Below, one piece after another: positions 5,423 through 6,945 of a DNA stretch of 6,945 bases (position 1 is its first letter; the number at the start of each line of letters is the position of its first letter). The stretch covers positions 1-6,945 of the forward strand of contig SFFP01000097.1 in the NCBI GenBank assembly GCA_004556875.1. The letters are read 5' to 3'. The notes below the pieces were generated by a model that was given only the letters and a program-made list of their open reading frames with translations, made no database searches and was not told the DNA's origin. The position numbers and the translations under genes are program-made. Source of the DNA: Ruminococcus flavefaciens (GTDB taxonomy: Bacteria; Bacillota_A; Clostridia; Oscillospirales; Ruminococcaceae).

Positions 5423-5704
5423 CAGAGAGACGATTTTTCGGTCCATATCAAGGACAGAAACGCAAAGCTTTATGCCTCTCAGGGGCAGCAGCGTTCGGCT
5501 GTGCTTTCGCTGAAGCTCGCCGAAGGAGCGCTTTCAGAGGATTATACGGGAGATACATGCGTATATCTCCTTGACGACATACTTTCCGAGCTGGACAGAA
5601 GCAGACAGGAATTCATTCTCGAACGGCTTTGCGGCAGACAGTTCATCATAACCTGCTGTGAAGATACGGAAAGAGTCGGCGGAAAGGTAATAAGACCGGG
5701 ATAA
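5423..5704 (+). CDS. recF: RecF, C-terminal fragment (5' truncated)
   Basis: About 93 C-terminal residues of the DNA replication and repair ATPase RecF are present (the full protein is about 360-370). Homology begins at QRDDF, where RecF normally reads GPxRDD; the Gly-Pro before it is absent and replaced by unrelated codons. Next come the ABC-type signature SQGQQRSAVLSLKLAE and the Walker B / D-loop YLLDDILSELD, then the usual C-terminal strand and helix with FIITCCE. RecF loads RecA at gapped DNA together with RecO and RecR. With Walker A and three quarters of the protein missing, the piece cannot work alone. An in-frame TTG at 5408 is not a real start. The stop is 4 bases before remB, the normal order in Clostridia. 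Confidence 0.93.
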   Translation, partial: QRDDFSVHIKDRNAKLYASQGQQRSAVLSLKLAEGALSEDYTGDTCVYLLDDILSELDRSRQEFILERLCGRQFIITCCEDTERVGGKVIRPG

Positions 5705-5708
5705 TTTC

Positions 5709-5963
5709 ATGTTTATACACCTTTCAAACAACGAATCGGTGTCCGAAAAAAACATTGTCGGGATATTCAATCTCGAAACGGCATCGATGCAGAGCGATAC
5801 AAGAGAATTTTTGAAACAAAAGCAAAAAGAGCTGCGCACGGTCTCGCTGGGGGACGATATTCCCGAAGCGTTCGTGCTATGCGATGACGAATATGCCGAA
5901 ACGGTTTATTTCACCTGTATTTCGGCAAAAGCCCTGACAAAACGGGGACAGAAAGCTTTATGA
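5709..5963 (+). CDS. remB: RemB / DUF370 family extracellular matrix regulator
   Basis: This encodes 84 residues starting MFIHLSNNESVSEKNIVGIF, which matches the family pattern (M-[YF]-I-H-L-G...V...IVGIF) of Bacillus subtilis YaaB/RemB, including the following EFLKKQK-type helix (here EFLKQKQKEL). In B. subtilis RemA and RemB affect biofilm matrix gene expression; RemA is a DNA-binding protein, while RemB's molecular role is less clear. The gene sits between recF and gyrB exactly as in B. subtilis and many Clostridia, which supports the assignment. The ATG is 4 bases after the recF stop, with only a weak ribosome binding site, suggesting translational coupling. The TGA at 5961-5963 overlaps a possible upstream start of gyrB. 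Confidence 0.92.
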   Translation: MFIHLSNNESVSEKNIVGIFNLETASMQSDTREFLKQKQKELRTVSLGDDIPEAFVLCDDEYAETVYFTCISAKALTKRGQKAL

Positions 5964-5971
5964 GGGATACA

Positions 5972-6945
5972 ATGGACGAAAATTTTTCCGAAAACATTTC
6001 AATCGAAAAAGTGAAATCGTCGTATGACGACAATCAGATCCAGGTTCTTGAGGGACTGGAGGGCGTACGTAAACGCCCGGGTATGTATATCGGTACGACA
6101 TCGGTAAAGGGTCTGCATCATCTTGTGTATGAGATAGTCGACAACTCGATCGACGAGGCTCTTGCGGGCTATTGCGACGATATCCGCATCATAATCAACG
6201 CCGACGGCTCGATCACTGTCAAGGACGACGGCAGAGGTGTTCCGTCCGGTATTCATCCGAAGCTCCATATGCCGACATTGCAGGTCATTTTCGCAACGCT
6301 TCACGCGGGCGGTAAATTCGGCGGCGGGGGCTATTCCATTGCGGGCGGTCTGCACGGCGTGGGCGCGTCGGTAGTATGTGCGCTTTCAAAAAGGCTTATT
6401 GCGGTCAACCGCCGCGACGGAGTCGAATATACCATAGAATTTGAAAAGGGCAAGCTGTCCAAACCGTTTACGGAAGTGGGTCCCACGACAGAGCACGGTC
6501 TGACGGTCACCTTCTGGCCCGACGACACGATTTTCGAAACCGTTGAGTTTGATCCCGAAATAATCCGCGCAAGACTGCGTGAGCAGGCGTTCCTCAATGC
6601 AGGCGTCCGCCTCACGCTCGTTGACGACCGCAATGGAAACGGTGTGCCCGAGGTGTTCCACTATGAGGGCGGTATCAGGACGTTCGTCGAATATCTGAAC
6701 GAACAGAAGGGCGCCGAAATACTCAATAAGGACGTTATCTACGTTTCGGGCAGAAAAGATACCTCAATCGCGGAAGTCGCGATGCAGTATAACGATACGT
6801 ATAACGAAACGATTCTTTCGTTTGCAAACAATATGCATACCGTGGACGGCGGTACACATGAGACGGGCTTCCGCTCTGCACTCACAAAGGTGTTCAACGA
6901 CTACGGCAAAAAATACAACATCCTCAAAGCCGACGAAAAGCTGTC
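5972..6945 (+). CDS. gyrB: DNA gyrase subunit B (N-terminal 324 residues, runs off the window)
   Basis: The frame is open to the right edge. The GHKL ATPase domain is clear: RKRPGMYIG (33-41), catalytic Glu54 and Asn58 in EIVDNSIDEA, DDGRGVP (85-91), LHAGGKFGGGGY (110-121) and the ATP-lid GGLHGVG (125-131). The transducer domain begins around residue 230, with HTVDGGTHETGFR (289-301). GyrB hydrolyses ATP to drive negative supercoiling by the GyrA2B2 complex in the cytoplasm. GAGGG (5962-5966) lies 5 bases before the ATG at 5972, which favours that start; an in-frame ATG at 5960 overlaps the remB stop (ATGA) and would add four residues (MRDT). ParE is the main alternative, but the remB-gyrB context favours GyrB. 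The TOPRIM and C-terminal parts lie beyond the window. Confidence 0.97.
   Translation, partial: MDENFSENISIEKVKSSYDDNQIQVLEGLEGVRKRPGMYIGTTSVKGLHHLVYEIVDNSIDEALAGYCDDIRIIINADGSITVKDDGRGVPSGIHPKLHMPTLQVIFATLHAGGKFGGGGYSIAGGLHGVGASVVCALSKRLIAVNRRDGVEYTIEFEKGKLSKPFTEVGPTTEHGLTVTFWPDDTIFETVEFDPEIIRARLREQAFLNAGVRLTLVDDRNGNGVPEVFHYEGGIRTFVEYLNEQKGAEILNKDVIYVSGRKDTSIAEVAMQYNDTYNETILSFANNMHTVDGGTHETGFRSALTKVFNDYGKKYNILKADEKL

Noticed and set aside
1..6945. CRISPR arrays, tRNA or rRNA genes, insertion sequences
   Set aside because: Read on both strands, no regularly spaced repeats, cloverleaf-like segments, rRNA signatures or transposase genes were seen.

Overview
The window looks like low-to-mid-GC Clostridia (Firmicutes), most like a Ruminococcus or close relative. 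The signs are strong AGGAGG-type ribosome binding sites, a sigma-A promoter with consensus boxes, two dockerin-like fragments (modules typical of fibre-degrading ruminococci), a CcpA-type catabolite operator, and a recF-remB-gyrB order typical of the replication-origin region in this phylum. No species can be assigned from the sequence.

Layout. Positions 1-304 form an AT-rich leader holding a possible gene end, short hairpins, a candidate promoter and a perfect 14-bp cre-type palindrome. Positions 305-2144 hold a two-gene, phage-tail-like cassette: an 80-residue protein and a 531-residue tail-fibre or receptor-binding-like protein. Two strong hairpin terminators follow (2146-2233). Positions 2265-2695 carry, on the minus strand, a degenerate dockerin-like ORF preceded by a 58-residue ORF, probably remnants of a secreted protein gene. 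A TTGACA-17-TATAAT promoter (2762-2790) drives a two-component pair: an OmpR-type response regulator (2886-3560) and a membrane histidine kinase (3566-5266) with a large, AT-rich, unrecognised extracytoplasmic sensor. A bidirectional terminator follows.

At about 5307-5422 the minus strand encodes the last third to half of a dockerin module. It breaks off at about 5415-5430, exactly where a plus-strand recF fragment begins without its first three quarters. From there the sequence is normal for an origin region: end of recF, complete remB (DUF370) and the first 324 codons of gyrB, which runs off the window. Two unrelated genes cut at one point in opposite orientations suggest either a chimeric contig or a real rearrangement. 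Nothing left of about 5415 should be taken as a true neighbour of gyrB until the junction is confirmed.

How the genes work together: the kinase and regulator form one operon and one signalling pathway, but no target gene is visible beside them. The tail-like pair is one transcription unit, possibly under carbon-catabolite control. RecF, RemB and GyrB are housekeeping functions (recombinational repair, a small matrix-regulator-family protein, DNA supercoiling). No complete undescribed system can be demonstrated; the most unusual points are the cre-marked tail cassette, the decaying dockerin fragments and the junction.
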